A DNA stretch of 64,000 nt from Durusdinium trenchii (Eukaryota; Sar; Dinophyceae; Suessiales; Symbiodiniaceae), in assembly GCA_963970005.1 (NCBI GenBank), contig CAXAMN010021112.1, positions 1,972,282 to 2,036,281 of the forward strand. The letters are read 5' to 3'. Below, in pieces: positions 42,101 to 49,849 of the stretch. A model generated the notes under the pieces. It was not told the origin of the DNA and did no database searches. It worked only from the letters and a program-made list of their open reading frames with translations. The number at the start of each line of letters is the position of its first letter. The stretch's first letter is position 1. Made by a program: the position numbers and the translations under genes.

Positions 42101-45100
42101 GCAAGCACATTCTCAGTCTTGCGACGTGTGCCACACGGGCATGGTCACGCTCTGTCGCCATGTCCCCTCGATGAACCTCCTTTGGAAGTGCGACAACATG
42201 AGATGCGACCACCACTGGGGCGACTTGAACGACCACGTTCAACCAGCGTATGGCACGATGATTTGTCCTCGATGCAACAGCAAGGAGATGTTGGTGATCA
42301 AAGACTCTCCCAACCCCGAGGACGTGGAGATTCAGTGCATGGAGGAGCAGTGTGGCCTGGCAGCATTCCTCTTCGAGATGCCAGTAGCCTATGCCAAGAT
42401 GGGACGATTCAACATCAACCTCCTGCACAACGATTAGCTGGTTGGATGTCACAGATGACGTCGTTGCACGATGACAGTCGCTTCCAGAAGGTGATGTTCA
42501 CTTTGGACTTGGATCAAGCGGCAACCTATGTAACCACATTTCGTGGTGAATGTGTCCGCGGAGTTTCGCCTGTCATCACCAGAGCCTTCCTTAGCCGAAA
42601 GGTCATTTTGACCAAGTGCGATGATCACTGGAACGCAGTGCATGTGTCCCAGGTGCCTGGTGAAGACTACAATCTTGGAATGGAAACTCCATGTTTGATC
42701 CTCTATGAGTTCATGCCTGAATTCTTGGAGTACCTGACCGACTCCGAGCTCTATGAGAATGAGACCACCTTGGCAAAGTCGACAAAGGGCGAGATTATGA
42801 GAAGTCTGGATGACTTACTTGGAGGCCAGGAAGCCTATTGGACCCTTTGGGAAAAGCAACTCGATGAACCAGACGACATTGCCGAGATCTATGGTGGCCT
42901 CTCTGAAGAGAATGACTCCGTCGTCGAGCTCTACAGTCCTCCACGACTTGTGGAAGAAGCCCAAAAGAGAGGTCTGAAAGCTAGCCTGTCCATCGACCTC
43001 GTCACTGGGTATGACATGAACCAGAAGGACCAACAAGAATGGGTTCGACAGGAGCTGAGGCGGCGGAGACCGCGACTGTTGACCACGACCCCTCCTTGCA
43101 CGAAGTTCTCACCGCTCCAGAACATTCGACCACATCCAGAACGGTTGATGGAGGAGCTACCTGAGGCAAAGCGACACCTCAACTTTTCGATGGACATGCA
43201 GGAGGAGCAGCTGTCACGTGGAGGAGATGGACTCCATGAACACCCAGACACGGCCACTTCGTGGTTGTTGCCCAAGGTCCAAAACTACTTGCAGCACGAA
43301 CAGGTGGTCCTCGTGAAGAGCCATCTTTGCCGATTTGGACTCAAAGTTGGAGAAGGTGGCTTGAATCGCAAAGCAACACTCTTTGCCACGACCAATGATG
43401 AGATTGCCATCAACCTCCAGCGACTACGCAACTGCCAGCAACCTCATGAGTCCTTGATTGGTGGACTACCACATCGTGCTCAAGAATACCCTCCAGCCTT
43501 GGTGCGAGCAATCATTGATGGTTTGGTTCAGAGCTGGGTGAACACACAGAAAGGACGACCCAAACGACTCCCTGACACAGGTGACTTGAACCAGTGGGTC
43601 GATGAACTCCGTCCACGAGAGTGGCAGCAGTGGCGATCTTTCAATGACGATGCCATTCTGGTGCTTCGTAAGCCCCTACAACATCAAGTTCCATTAAAAG
43701 GACCTGATCACCGATGTCTCCGGTGGACTTGGGTGAAAGGAGTGCTGGATGGCAAGTGGATTCAATTCGAACAGGGCAGCTCTGGGAAGATTTCTCCATT
43801 TGAGGTCTCCTACCCCTTTGTGGTGATCCTCTACACTCATCCCGAGCTGACCTGGAGCTTTGCTGAGTCTTCTGGCCTGACGGCCGCCGAGAAGCAGATG
43901 ATCCTCCGAGCCCACGTCAATTTGGGACACCCTGGAGTCAAAGAGTTCGCGAGGCTTCTCAAAGCAGCCGGCAGCAGAAATGATGTGGTGCAGTATGTGC
44001 TCAAGGAGTTCACTTGCGAGGGATGCCTCAAAGAGAAACGACAGCCCACCAGACTTCCTGCATCCACGCCCCGCACCTATGACTTCAATGTGGTGCTGGG
44101 AATTGATTTGTTGTTTGTGCATGGCATCAGTCACACCACCGAGCATCCAATCTTGAACGTCACATGCCTTGGAACTTTGTATTCCACCTTCAGCATGGTG
44201 CATCCTACCCGGAGAGGCTCAGAGTTGGTGTGGAGCAAGTTTCTATCCGTATGGCTTCGAACATTTGGTGCACCATCCTTTGTGCTGATGGATCAAGGCT
44301 TGGAGTTCCAAGGGCACTTCATCTCCATGCTCGAGTCACATGGCATCCAGCCATTGTTGATTGACAGGGATGCTCCATATCAGAATGGGGTGACTGAGAG
44401 AAGAGGTGGCCTGTTCAAAGAGGTGTACTACCGCACCCGTGAGCTCAAGCAACCTGCCACGATTGAAGAAGTTCAAGATTTGGTTCATGAGGTCTCTTGG
44501 GCACTTCAAACCATGACGAATAGATCTGGCTACTCACCAGCTCAGAGAGTCTTTGGCAAGCAACCTAGCCTTGGCCTCGACCTCCTCAGTGACGCCCGAC
44601 AGTTTGAGTACAGCATGACCACCGATGACGCCTGGTCCCGCTCTGAGGAGATCCGCAAGGCAGCTCGTCAAGCCTTGATGGACGTTGATGCCAAAGAACG
44701 AGTTCAAAGAGCCATCAGAGCCAGACCCAGGAGAGCTCGAGAAGACCACCACTTCAAAGAAGGTGACCCCGTCTCCGTTTGGCGACAAGGTCGACGTGGT
44801 AATGTGGCAAAGGTTGGTCCGTGCTTCGTTGTGTTGCAGCGCGGCGATACTGTATGGGTGACCCGCCGTGGAGAGCTCTGGAAATGCAACAAGAGCCAGG
44901 TGTTTGAGATGGGATGCCTCGAAAAGCAAGGGCTTGAAGTCATTGAGGCCGACCTCCTGAAGGCCAAGGAAAGACTAAGGTTCCATCCCGAGAAACTTGG
45001 CTACACGGACGTCACCAAGGAGGGCGACCCACCAGATGATCTGGAGATCATCGAACAAGCCCCGAGGCAGGCTCCACCGACTCCAGCAGCAGCTGAAGCA

Positions 45101-47899
45101 GCACGGCAGGCAACACGCCACACTGCACGGCAACAAGCACTTGACCCACACACCGTGTATCGCAAGGTCCCAGGAACACCTCGAGGACCCCCCGAAGGAT
45201 TGAGAACACCCAATCCTTCGACACCTGCACCCGGCACACCAGGAACACTTGCTCCTGGTACACCAGCACGGCAGAGCAAGCAACCAGCAACACCAGTTGC
45301 CACACAACGCAGGGACCGCACACGATCACCTGCGAAAGCAGCACCTGCACGTGTTGTCATCGATGAAGTGATTGACTCAAGCAAGGCAAAACCTCAAGAA
45401 TCACAACCTATGGCATCAGCAAGCAAGCAAGCATCAGCAGTCACACCAGCAGCAGCAGACCAACCACAGTCGGCAGCTGCAGAAGAAGAAGAAGGAAATG
45501 ATGCAGATGAACTCTGGAAGGCCTCCCTGGAAAACAGAAAGGCACATCAAGATGTCCCTGAGCCTTCAAGTGGCCATCCAGGAGTTCTCAAGATGTGGAA
45601 GCGCCATGACTTCAGTGCCAAGCGCTACCGTGGCTCAAACAGCAAGGGCCCACTCTGGACTGATGTGGTTCGAAGAGTCACCTATGACATAGACACGAAC
45701 CGAAAGATCCAAGACATTGCCATCACTCCAGAGATGCCCATTCACCGAGCACATGACAAGCTGCCTGAAGGGGTGATCAACATCCTCACAGTCCTGGTGT
45801 ACAAGGCCATTCCAGAACACCCAGATCCAGGTGAGGACTACAAGGAACCTCTTTATGGCCCAAATGAAGTTGTTGATCCACCTGAAGCACCAGAAGAAGA
45901 TGCGCGTCTGGTGGACACGGGCATGAAGCGCAGCTTGGAAGGAGCAGCCACTGATCAGCGGGCACCTCAGCGCTCTCGCATCTTTGGTCAATGGCGTGCA
46001 GACGATCTCACAGAGTGGGGCAGCAAAGCTATGTTTCCAGTGGTTGCCAACCAACGTGACCTCCAGGTCTTTCACAAGGTGATGAAGAATGACACCTACT
46101 ACAACCACTACCTCCAAGAAGAGAGCTCGCTGTCCTACCTCACCAAACAGAGTGGCAAAGAGCTGAATGAGAAGAAGTTGAATGATGCTGAAAAGAAGCT
46201 CTTCGCTGAAGCTAAGACCAAGGAGATCGACAACCTGATTGGCTCCAACGCCATCGAGATGATCACTGATCAAGAACAGATCAGGTGGTGGCATGACAAA
46301 TACAGTCACCGGATCATGCCCAGCCGGTTCATCATAACAAAGAAGACCGGCGAGGTTGGCGAGCAGTGGAAAGCCAAAGCACGCTGGATCCTTCTAGGGC
46401 ATAGAGACCCCGACAGCCTCCAGTTGGAGCGATTTGCACCGACACCTTCAAGCACCACCGTGATGCTGGCACTTCAGATTCTGTCATCCCTGCAGTTCCA
46501 CCTCTTCATTATGGATGTCAGCTCAGCTTTTGGTCAGAGTGATCCAGTTGAACGTGAACAAGGACCACTATATGCTTCCATGCCTCCAAGTGGCATCCCA
46601 GGCTATGGTCAACAGACCCTCATTCGAGTGCTCACTGCAGTCTACGGCCTGGTGAATGCTCCAGCAGTCTGGCGACGCACAGTCAGGCGAAAGCTGTTGA
46701 CTTTGGGCTATGAGGAGAGTGTTTTCGATCCATGTCTTTACTACCTCAAGCCCACGGAGGAAGAAATGGCTGGCAAGAAACTGTTTGTGGCTGGCATTGT
46801 GTTGTTAGATGTGGATGATTTCTGCCAGGGTGGCAACGCTCGTCATCAAGAGCTCATGAACCAGCTTCGCACGCAGCTCAAGTTCGGCAAGTGGAAGGAT
46901 GTCTTCGACAGCTCAGCCGACTACATTGGCAGGACTCTGCACCAGCTCCCGACCTTCGAGATTCAGGTCAGCATGAAAAGATACATCCAGGAGAAGCTCC
47001 GTCCTGTGACCCTCACCAAGGAGCGCATGAAGCAGAAGCAGGAGCTCCTGGACGAAAAGGAGATTTCATGGCTCCGTGGAGTTGGCGGCTCACTTTTGTG
47101 GGTCGGAAAGGAGGGCCGGCCAGATGTCGGCGCCGCATGCGCTATGTCCATGTCCTGGCCTTCGACAGGACCAACGGTGGAGCACATCCTGATGGCTAAC
47201 AAGACAGTTGCAGAGCTGAAGCAAACGATGGACGCCATCATCAGGATCATGCCGATCCCTGCGGAAGAGAGCATCTGGATGACGGTTGCGGATGCTTCCA
47301 TGGCCAACGTCGAGAACAAGTCGCAGGGTGGCTTTGTGTTGGCGCTCGCTCACGAGAGCATCATGAAGGGCCAGGCCGCTGATTTCAGCTTGAACTCCTG
47401 GCGAAGCCACAAGTTGAAGCGCGTCGTGAAGGCGACGCTTGGGTCAGAGGCCTTGGCAATGGATGATGCGCTGGCTGAAGTGGAGTGGATTCGTGCACTT
47501 TGGCACGAACTGCTTGACCCCAGCAGCTGTGTGCTGGATGGCTCGCGGCTCGGAGACACCGAGTCAGCGATGGTGGTGAGGCTCCCCGAGCACAACGAGG
47601 ACTTTGAGATCGCCTCGATCCGGGTCAAGGACGATGGCACTGGAGCTCACGTGACTGATGCCAAAGCTTTGTTTGATTTGCTCAGCAGGCGGTCAGGAAA
47701 CGCTGGCCAATGCCGCAGAGCGCAGATCGATGTCGCTGTGATCTGCATCTCAGCCCGACTTTTGAAGGTCAAAACATACTGGGTGCCAGGATCCCAGATG
47801 TTGGCCGATCCGCTTACGAAAAGATGCGGAAATAGCATGCTGATGAGGCAGGTGATGAAATCTGCACAGTTCAGCCTGGTGAAGGAACCTGGGTCATGA
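39197..47899 (+). CDS. copia polyprotein (gag-pro-MTase-like-int-RT-RNase H), 2,900 aa
   Basis: First ATG at 39197; the frame is open upstream into the LTR without a Met. In order: gag-like region; basic GKGKGFKGKGKKGKSKS near residues 380-396; zinc knuckle C452-C455-H460-C465; protease motif VDTA at D543; a segment of about 380 residues that looks out of frame (41300-42437); a methyltransferase-like domain about 1240-1460 (E1244, D1267, PPC at C1301, EHP at 1348); integrase with H1573-H1578-C1607-C1610 and D1637, D1699, E1734; a Pro/Thr/Ala linker; RT with D2440 and VDD at 2540-2541; RNase H to the end. All catalytic residues are present, so the element may be active if the middle segment is tolerated or bypassed. 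Confidence 0.9.
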   Translation: MPPPARTWRGTGATSSMNPSGTSPTPPTATPMPPHSPQRPLGESQPVDPGLHDEPEDPWSRALTGPPRLATTPPRMPSHPATPKSGNEGREPKKHVDYRLDPAPSWGGEMPEKQFREYQRNLQLWLVEAEARLPLNLIGKRIIDAIPLGSRLSSLVAHLTVEEICSDTGHKTIVQIIEDAHEYLKDQRLEQAFDEAIFRGRRDKGMSLTTFLTNKKAAFAELRKQGLDLLATPAGRHLLGHLILRQGSFSQDQRQRLKVVTNGSIDFREIEMAIQKVFGDRLDELSQDHGAPHRRWRSATYWGDNEDGEIEDEDWDYDVFESELMDPFEDLICMNENEEAQMVFQDELPVIMDEADALEAVSNQIEEIYYEAHNRMQSKGKGFKGKGKKGKSKSPTRTYGQGAPSFGSGKGGGYLEHRRLLQASRNGRGYDRPWTRTGSRMSLNDLKAKTRCHTCKQVGHWSKECPHRAKTTSPTSRSSSSTGAMSTGMSTGFFIQPPAKLAGAFLTTTNELETKSEYIAAEFTGLSFVFLAVHEDQGTALVDTAAQHGLVGRETLEQHDTLLQERFGLRVQWSHEAGGSVRGVCGKEESTSIAYVPIGLGGKSGVLRVQVVPGTIPFLIPAYFLSNVGAVIDMEHAVIWYTKLATSQNMRRLSSGHVSVSIIDFGKSGFNVPSNFAASSSQAWSVEPIPDWATLDALSHYPAAMVPLAALVAAISTIGLPSSLASAPGSCANTPTSRSPLATTATRAFGATSLPIGTGGTASSSRSSRHDTIGFDWIPGNGTTGGESPTTSNGERKGQIPGPCLGTFTGLHSPGSRSETWSQSSSLMAGVQSVPAEADHAIDSDHRTAQLEPEPGLHPGRLLRHQEEVHQEQERFERCLQQCDSPVTEFDLIHQFLVDDHSKELIQSHGLQVQGTTTDGQAGDQAGPGRDQGGSELMVRCGGGRPAEDGPDCRDDWRPGCGDGGDSTASTFSVLRRVPHGHGHALSPCPLDEPPLEVRQHEMRPPLGRLERPRSTSVWHDDLSSMQQQGDVGDQRLSQPRGRGDSVHGGAVWPGSIPLRDASSLCQDGTIQHQPPAQRLAGWMSQMTSLHDDSRFQKVMFTLDLDQAATYVTTFRGECVRGVSPVITRAFLSRKVILTKCDDHWNAVHVSQVPGEDYNLGMETPCLILYEFMPEFLEYLTDSELYENETTLAKSTKGEIMRSLDDLLGGQEAYWTLWEKQLDEPDDIAEIYGGLSEENDSVVELYSPPRLVEEAQKRGLKASLSIDLVTGYDMNQKDQQEWVRQELRRRRPRLLTTTPPCTKFSPLQNIRPHPERLMEELPEAKRHLNFSMDMQEEQLSRGGDGLHEHPDTATSWLLPKVQNYLQHEQVVLVKSHLCRFGLKVGEGGLNRKATLFATTNDEIAINLQRLRNCQQPHESLIGGLPHRAQEYPPALVRAIIDGLVQSWVNTQKGRPKRLPDTGDLNQWVDELRPREWQQWRSFNDDAILVLRKPLQHQVPLKGPDHRCLRWTWVKGVLDGKWIQFEQGSSGKISPFEVSYPFVVILYTHPELTWSFAESSGLTAAEKQMILRAHVNLGHPGVKEFARLLKAAGSRNDVVQYVLKEFTCEGCLKEKRQPTRLPASTPRTYDFNVVLGIDLLFVHGISHTTEHPILNVTCLGTLYSTFSMVHPTRRGSELVWSKFLSVWLRTFGAPSFVLMDQGLEFQGHFISMLESHGIQPLLIDRDAPYQNGVTERRGGLFKEVYYRTRELKQPATIEEVQDLVHEVSWALQTMTNRSGYSPAQRVFGKQPSLGLDLLSDARQFEYSMTTDDAWSRSEEIRKAARQALMDVDAKERVQRAIRARPRRAREDHHFKEGDPVSVWRQGRRGNVAKVGPCFVVLQRGDTVWVTRRGELWKCNKSQVFEMGCLEKQGLEVIEADLLKAKERLRFHPEKLGYTDVTKEGDPPDDLEIIEQAPRQAPPTPAAAEAARQATRHTARQQALDPHTVYRKVPGTPRGPPEGLRTPNPSTPAPGTPGTLAPGTPARQSKQPATPVATQRRDRTRSPAKAAPARVVIDEVIDSSKAKPQESQPMASASKQASAVTPAAADQPQSAAAEEEEGNDADELWKASLENRKAHQDVPEPSSGHPGVLKMWKRHDFSAKRYRGSNSKGPLWTDVVRRVTYDIDTNRKIQDIAITPEMPIHRAHDKLPEGVINILTVLVYKAIPEHPDPGEDYKEPLYGPNEVVDPPEAPEEDARLVDTGMKRSLEGAATDQRAPQRSRIFGQWRADDLTEWGSKAMFPVVANQRDLQVFHKVMKNDTYYNHYLQEESSLSYLTKQSGKELNEKKLNDAEKKLFAEAKTKEIDNLIGSNAIEMITDQEQIRWWHDKYSHRIMPSRFIITKKTGEVGEQWKAKARWILLGHRDPDSLQLERFAPTPSSTTVMLALQILSSLQFHLFIMDVSSAFGQSDPVEREQGPLYASMPPSGIPGYGQQTLIRVLTAVYGLVNAPAVWRRTVRRKLLTLGYEESVFDPCLYYLKPTEEEMAGKKLFVAGIVLLDVDDFCQGGNARHQELMNQLRTQLKFGKWKDVFDSSADYIGRTLHQLPTFEIQVSMKRYIQEKLRPVTLTKERMKQKQELLDEKEISWLRGVGGSLLWVGKEGRPDVGAACAMSMSWPSTGPTVEHILMANKTVAELKQTMDAIIRIMPIPAEESIWMTVADASMANVENKSQGGFVLALAHESIMKGQAADFSLNSWRSHKLKRVVKATLGSEALAMDDALAEVEWIRALWHELLDPSSCVLDGSRLGDTESAMVVRLPEHNEDFEIASIRVKDDGTGAHVTDAKALFDLLSRRSGNAGQCRRAQIDVAVICISARLLKVKTYWVPGSQMLADPLTKRCGNSMLMRQVMKSAQFSLVKEPGS
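41184..42437 (+). CDS. overlapping frame: zinc-ribbon protein inside the copia element
   Basis: In the +1 frame relative to the polyprotein, sequence from about 41370 to TAG at 42435-42437 has the composition of real protein, while the polyprotein frame here is Gly/Pro/Arg/Ser-rich and shadow-like. Two metal-binding regions are visible: PGCTHP...WQECNQCQQK (about 41625-41710), and a C-terminal set with CDVCHTG, CDNMRCDHH, CPRCNS and CMEEQCG. A Gln/Glu-rich helix precedes them. In related elements I would expect this region between protease and the methyltransferase-like domain. It could be reached by a +1 frameshift, be a separate product, or show two compensating indels. Confidence 0.6.
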   Translation: MILARVVSMCLRILQQVPAKLGRSSPFPTGLRWMPCRTIQQLWCRWRRLLLRFLLSASLQAWQVLQEVVRTPQLREVRWLQQRREHLEQQAFQLAQEEQRVLAEAHVTTPSALTGSLAMARREERVRPLAMVKGKGRFLVPALEPSPGCTHPEVEVKHGANRVLSWQECNQCQQKQIMPLTPITELHNWNQNLVYIPDVFYDIRKKSTKSKKGSSDASSSVTVQSPSSISSTSSLLMTTPKSSSRAMAYKSKARPPMVKQEIKQDLDEIREDQNSWCDVVADDLLKMGQTAAMIGDQDVAMVEIQRQAHSQSCDVCHTGMVTLCRHVPSMNLLWKCDNMRCDHHWGDLNDHVQPAYGTMICPRCNSKEMLVIKDSPNPEDVEIQCMEEQCGLAAFLFEMPVAYAKMGRFNINLLHND

Positions 47900-47916
47900 A
47901 ATGTCCCCCCGAAGGA

Positions 47917-48076
47917 TGTGGAAATGCATAGCATTCAGAGCATGCTCATGACCCAGGGTCCGGAACCCCTTTCCCGCTGGCCACCATTTGGCCCAACCTT
48001 CATGTGCCTTACGAGGCGCCTTGAGCCCCCTTTCGTTCATGGCGAGGAAAACGGCCGATCTTCGTGCGGCTCAACA
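47917..48076 (+). repeat. 3' LTR (160 bp)
   Basis: Same sequence as the 5' LTR by eye. It starts 17 bases after the polyprotein stop; only GAAGGA precedes it as a possible short polypurine tract. The right GACTG duplication is at 48077-48081. Confidence 0.92.
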
Positions 48077-48620
48077 GACTGAATCGGCAAGTAGTTTGTC
48101 TACGCAGGTAAGCGCTAAAATTCCTATAACATGATTCAAGACAGGTGGAGTGGGGTTGTCGCATCGTGTTCAGGCTTCCTCGCCAGAGTACCTGACAGTT
48201 TGCAAGGTAGCTATCCTGTGACCAACCGACTGCCAAAGAGTGATCCAGAAGGTTTATCGGTCAACCCCAACTGCCAGCAGGTCTCATGTGGTCCCATTGT
48301 GTTGTTGGAGATGGGCCCATGATTCAGCAAACATCAAGTCTTCGTGGTGGCCCCGAAACAGATACTGTAAAACATGTTAATCTCTTCATCATCAGGAACC
48401 GAGATGTTCTTTTCGCTTGTTCCTTTTGTTGTGTCGGGGGCACAATGATCAATCCCCAGAGTGCACTTTAAATGGGAATGACAAGGGTCTGACATTCCGC
48501 TTATTTCGTTTGAAGGTAGCTGCGCATCCTACTGGAATCATTTGTGTACATGTGGCCTTCCTTCTGAATCTCAATAACTCTTTTACATACCTTTACATTG
48601 TTTTCACGAACTTCATCATC

Positions 48621-48639
48621 GGACCGGATTTTGCTCAAG
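48621..48639 (+). other. spliced-leader relic upstream of gene B
   Basis: GGACCGGATTTTGCTCAAG differs from the leader's 3' end, ATTTTGGCTCAAG, by one missing G. It lies 29 bp before the ATG, matching the position in copy A. Confidence 0.55.
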
Positions 48640-48667
48640 GCACTTTGCAAACTTGTCGTGGCTCACA

Positions 48668-49849
48668 ATGAGTTTGTTTCGCTCAGCAAAGGGACTATGT
48701 TCTAAACCTGTTGTCGTTTTCTGCCGGCCATGGGTGCGTCATGTTTGCATAATCCCTTGGACTTCCCTGGAAGCTCCCAAAGATTGGGGAAAGGATACAA
48801 TCTCCATCACAGCGGCTGCATTTGAAGGCTGCCCCCTTATTCAGATAACGCCGCAACGCAGGGGAATAGTGCTTGAAACAGTGGCGCGGAGATCATTTGC
48901 AAAAATTCACCCGGGTTACTTGGTTGAAGATCCGATACCAGGAGAGCGATGTGACGGAAAGATGCGTGCCTTGCATTGTGCTGAATACGATTGGCTTTTT
49001 GATGGCAGAAGGGTGCAGTGTAAGTCGGCTCAAATGTGTTGGAGAGCATCACACAGTTTGTGGAGAATACATTTTTGTGGCATCCATTTACGATCGTTTG
49101 ATGACCTGGTATTGGTGGTGTACAGTCCTTCTGGGCTGCATTTGTTCACACATGATGGCATGAGCAGGCTTTCAAATAGAGGAGTTTTTACAGCTCATGC
49201 TGGACTTGCATTGAGTGTAGATAGTGCCAAAGGCTTGCTGGATTGGAGAGAGGCAGAAGGTGTGATCCTGAAGAAACTTCAGCAGTCTGGCCAGTACGTC
49301 ACTTGGCTGAAGACTTCCAACGAGCTGGTGGGTGAAGTTTTGCAGCGACACACCGAACAAATTGCATTGAAACTCCAGCGTGATGCATTTGCGCAGCATC
49401 CCTTGAACCACATGACACCTACAGCACGCGGCTTGGTGTTCCAGCGTGTGGTGCAGGAAGTAGATTTGCTTAGCCATCCTGGTTGCTTGTTTACAGGTTC
49501 AACCGCGCACAGTTCACCTTGTGATTGGCATAGAGATGGTTTGCGAGTTGAATGCAAATCGTCGAGGCTAACTTGGTCTCGAGGTTCTTGGCGTTGTAAT
49601 TTTGACGGTGTCAAGTTTGGCAAATTTGATTGTTTGTATTTGGCTCTGGATTCACCAGATGCCCTTCACATTTTTCGATTTGCTGGCTCAAAGTGGATTT
49701 CCTCGAACGGGCTGAGGGAACAAGCAAAAGGAAAGCGGATTAGGGTCTATGGCCCTGCGAGGGAGACAAACGCTTTTGTTGCAATAGATGTGATCACTCA
49801 GAAGCTCTTGAGCTCTGGTAGTGAGCACGTGGCCTCGGTGGTGTGGTAA
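48668..49849 (+). CDS. two-domain PD-(D/E)XK nuclease-like protein, copy B
   Basis: Intronless, 393 codons; by my count 293 of 393 residues equal copy A, with no indel. The signature residues are kept: E70, D108, QCK at 117-119, E264, D286, ECK at 295-297. Changes concentrate between motifs (for example residues 4-14, 181-186, 221-226 and 273-280), as expected under purifying selection on a folded enzyme. The final 67 bases, from 49787 across the stop, are identical to copy A. The N terminus shares VRHVCIIPW and DWGKDTISIT with A, possibly a further conserved element. Function as for copy A. Confidence 0.75.
   Translation: MSLFRSAKGLCSKPVVVFCRPWVRHVCIIPWTSLEAPKDWGKDTISITAAAFEGCPLIQITPQRRGIVLETVARRSFAKIHPGYLVEDPIPGERCDGKMRALHCAEYDWLFDGRRVQCKSAQMCWRASHSLWRIHFCGIHLRSFDDLVLVVYSPSGLHLFTHDGMSRLSNRGVFTAHAGLALSVDSAKGLLDWREAEGVILKKLQQSGQYVTWLKTSNELVGEVLQRHTEQIALKLQRDAFAQHPLNHMTPTARGLVFQRVVQEVDLLSHPGCLFTGSTAHSSPCDWHRDGLRVECKSSRLTWSRGSWRCNFDGVKFGKFDCLYLALDSPDALHIFRFAGSKWISSNGLREQAKGKRIRVYGPARETNAFVAIDVITQKLLSSGSEHVASVVW

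Larger units (their letters stand above)
38816..48076 (+). mobile_element. complete Ty1/copia LTR retrotransposon, 9,261 bp
   Basis: 160-bp LTRs begin TGTGG and end CAACA, with GACTG duplicated outside and a primer-binding site one base after the 5' LTR. Domain order is gag, zinc knuckle, protease, methyltransferase-like domain, integrase, RT, RNase H; integrase before RT defines copia. By eye the LTRs are identical, which means a recent insertion. It sits 473 bp after the stop codon of gene A, same orientation. Confidence 0.95.
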
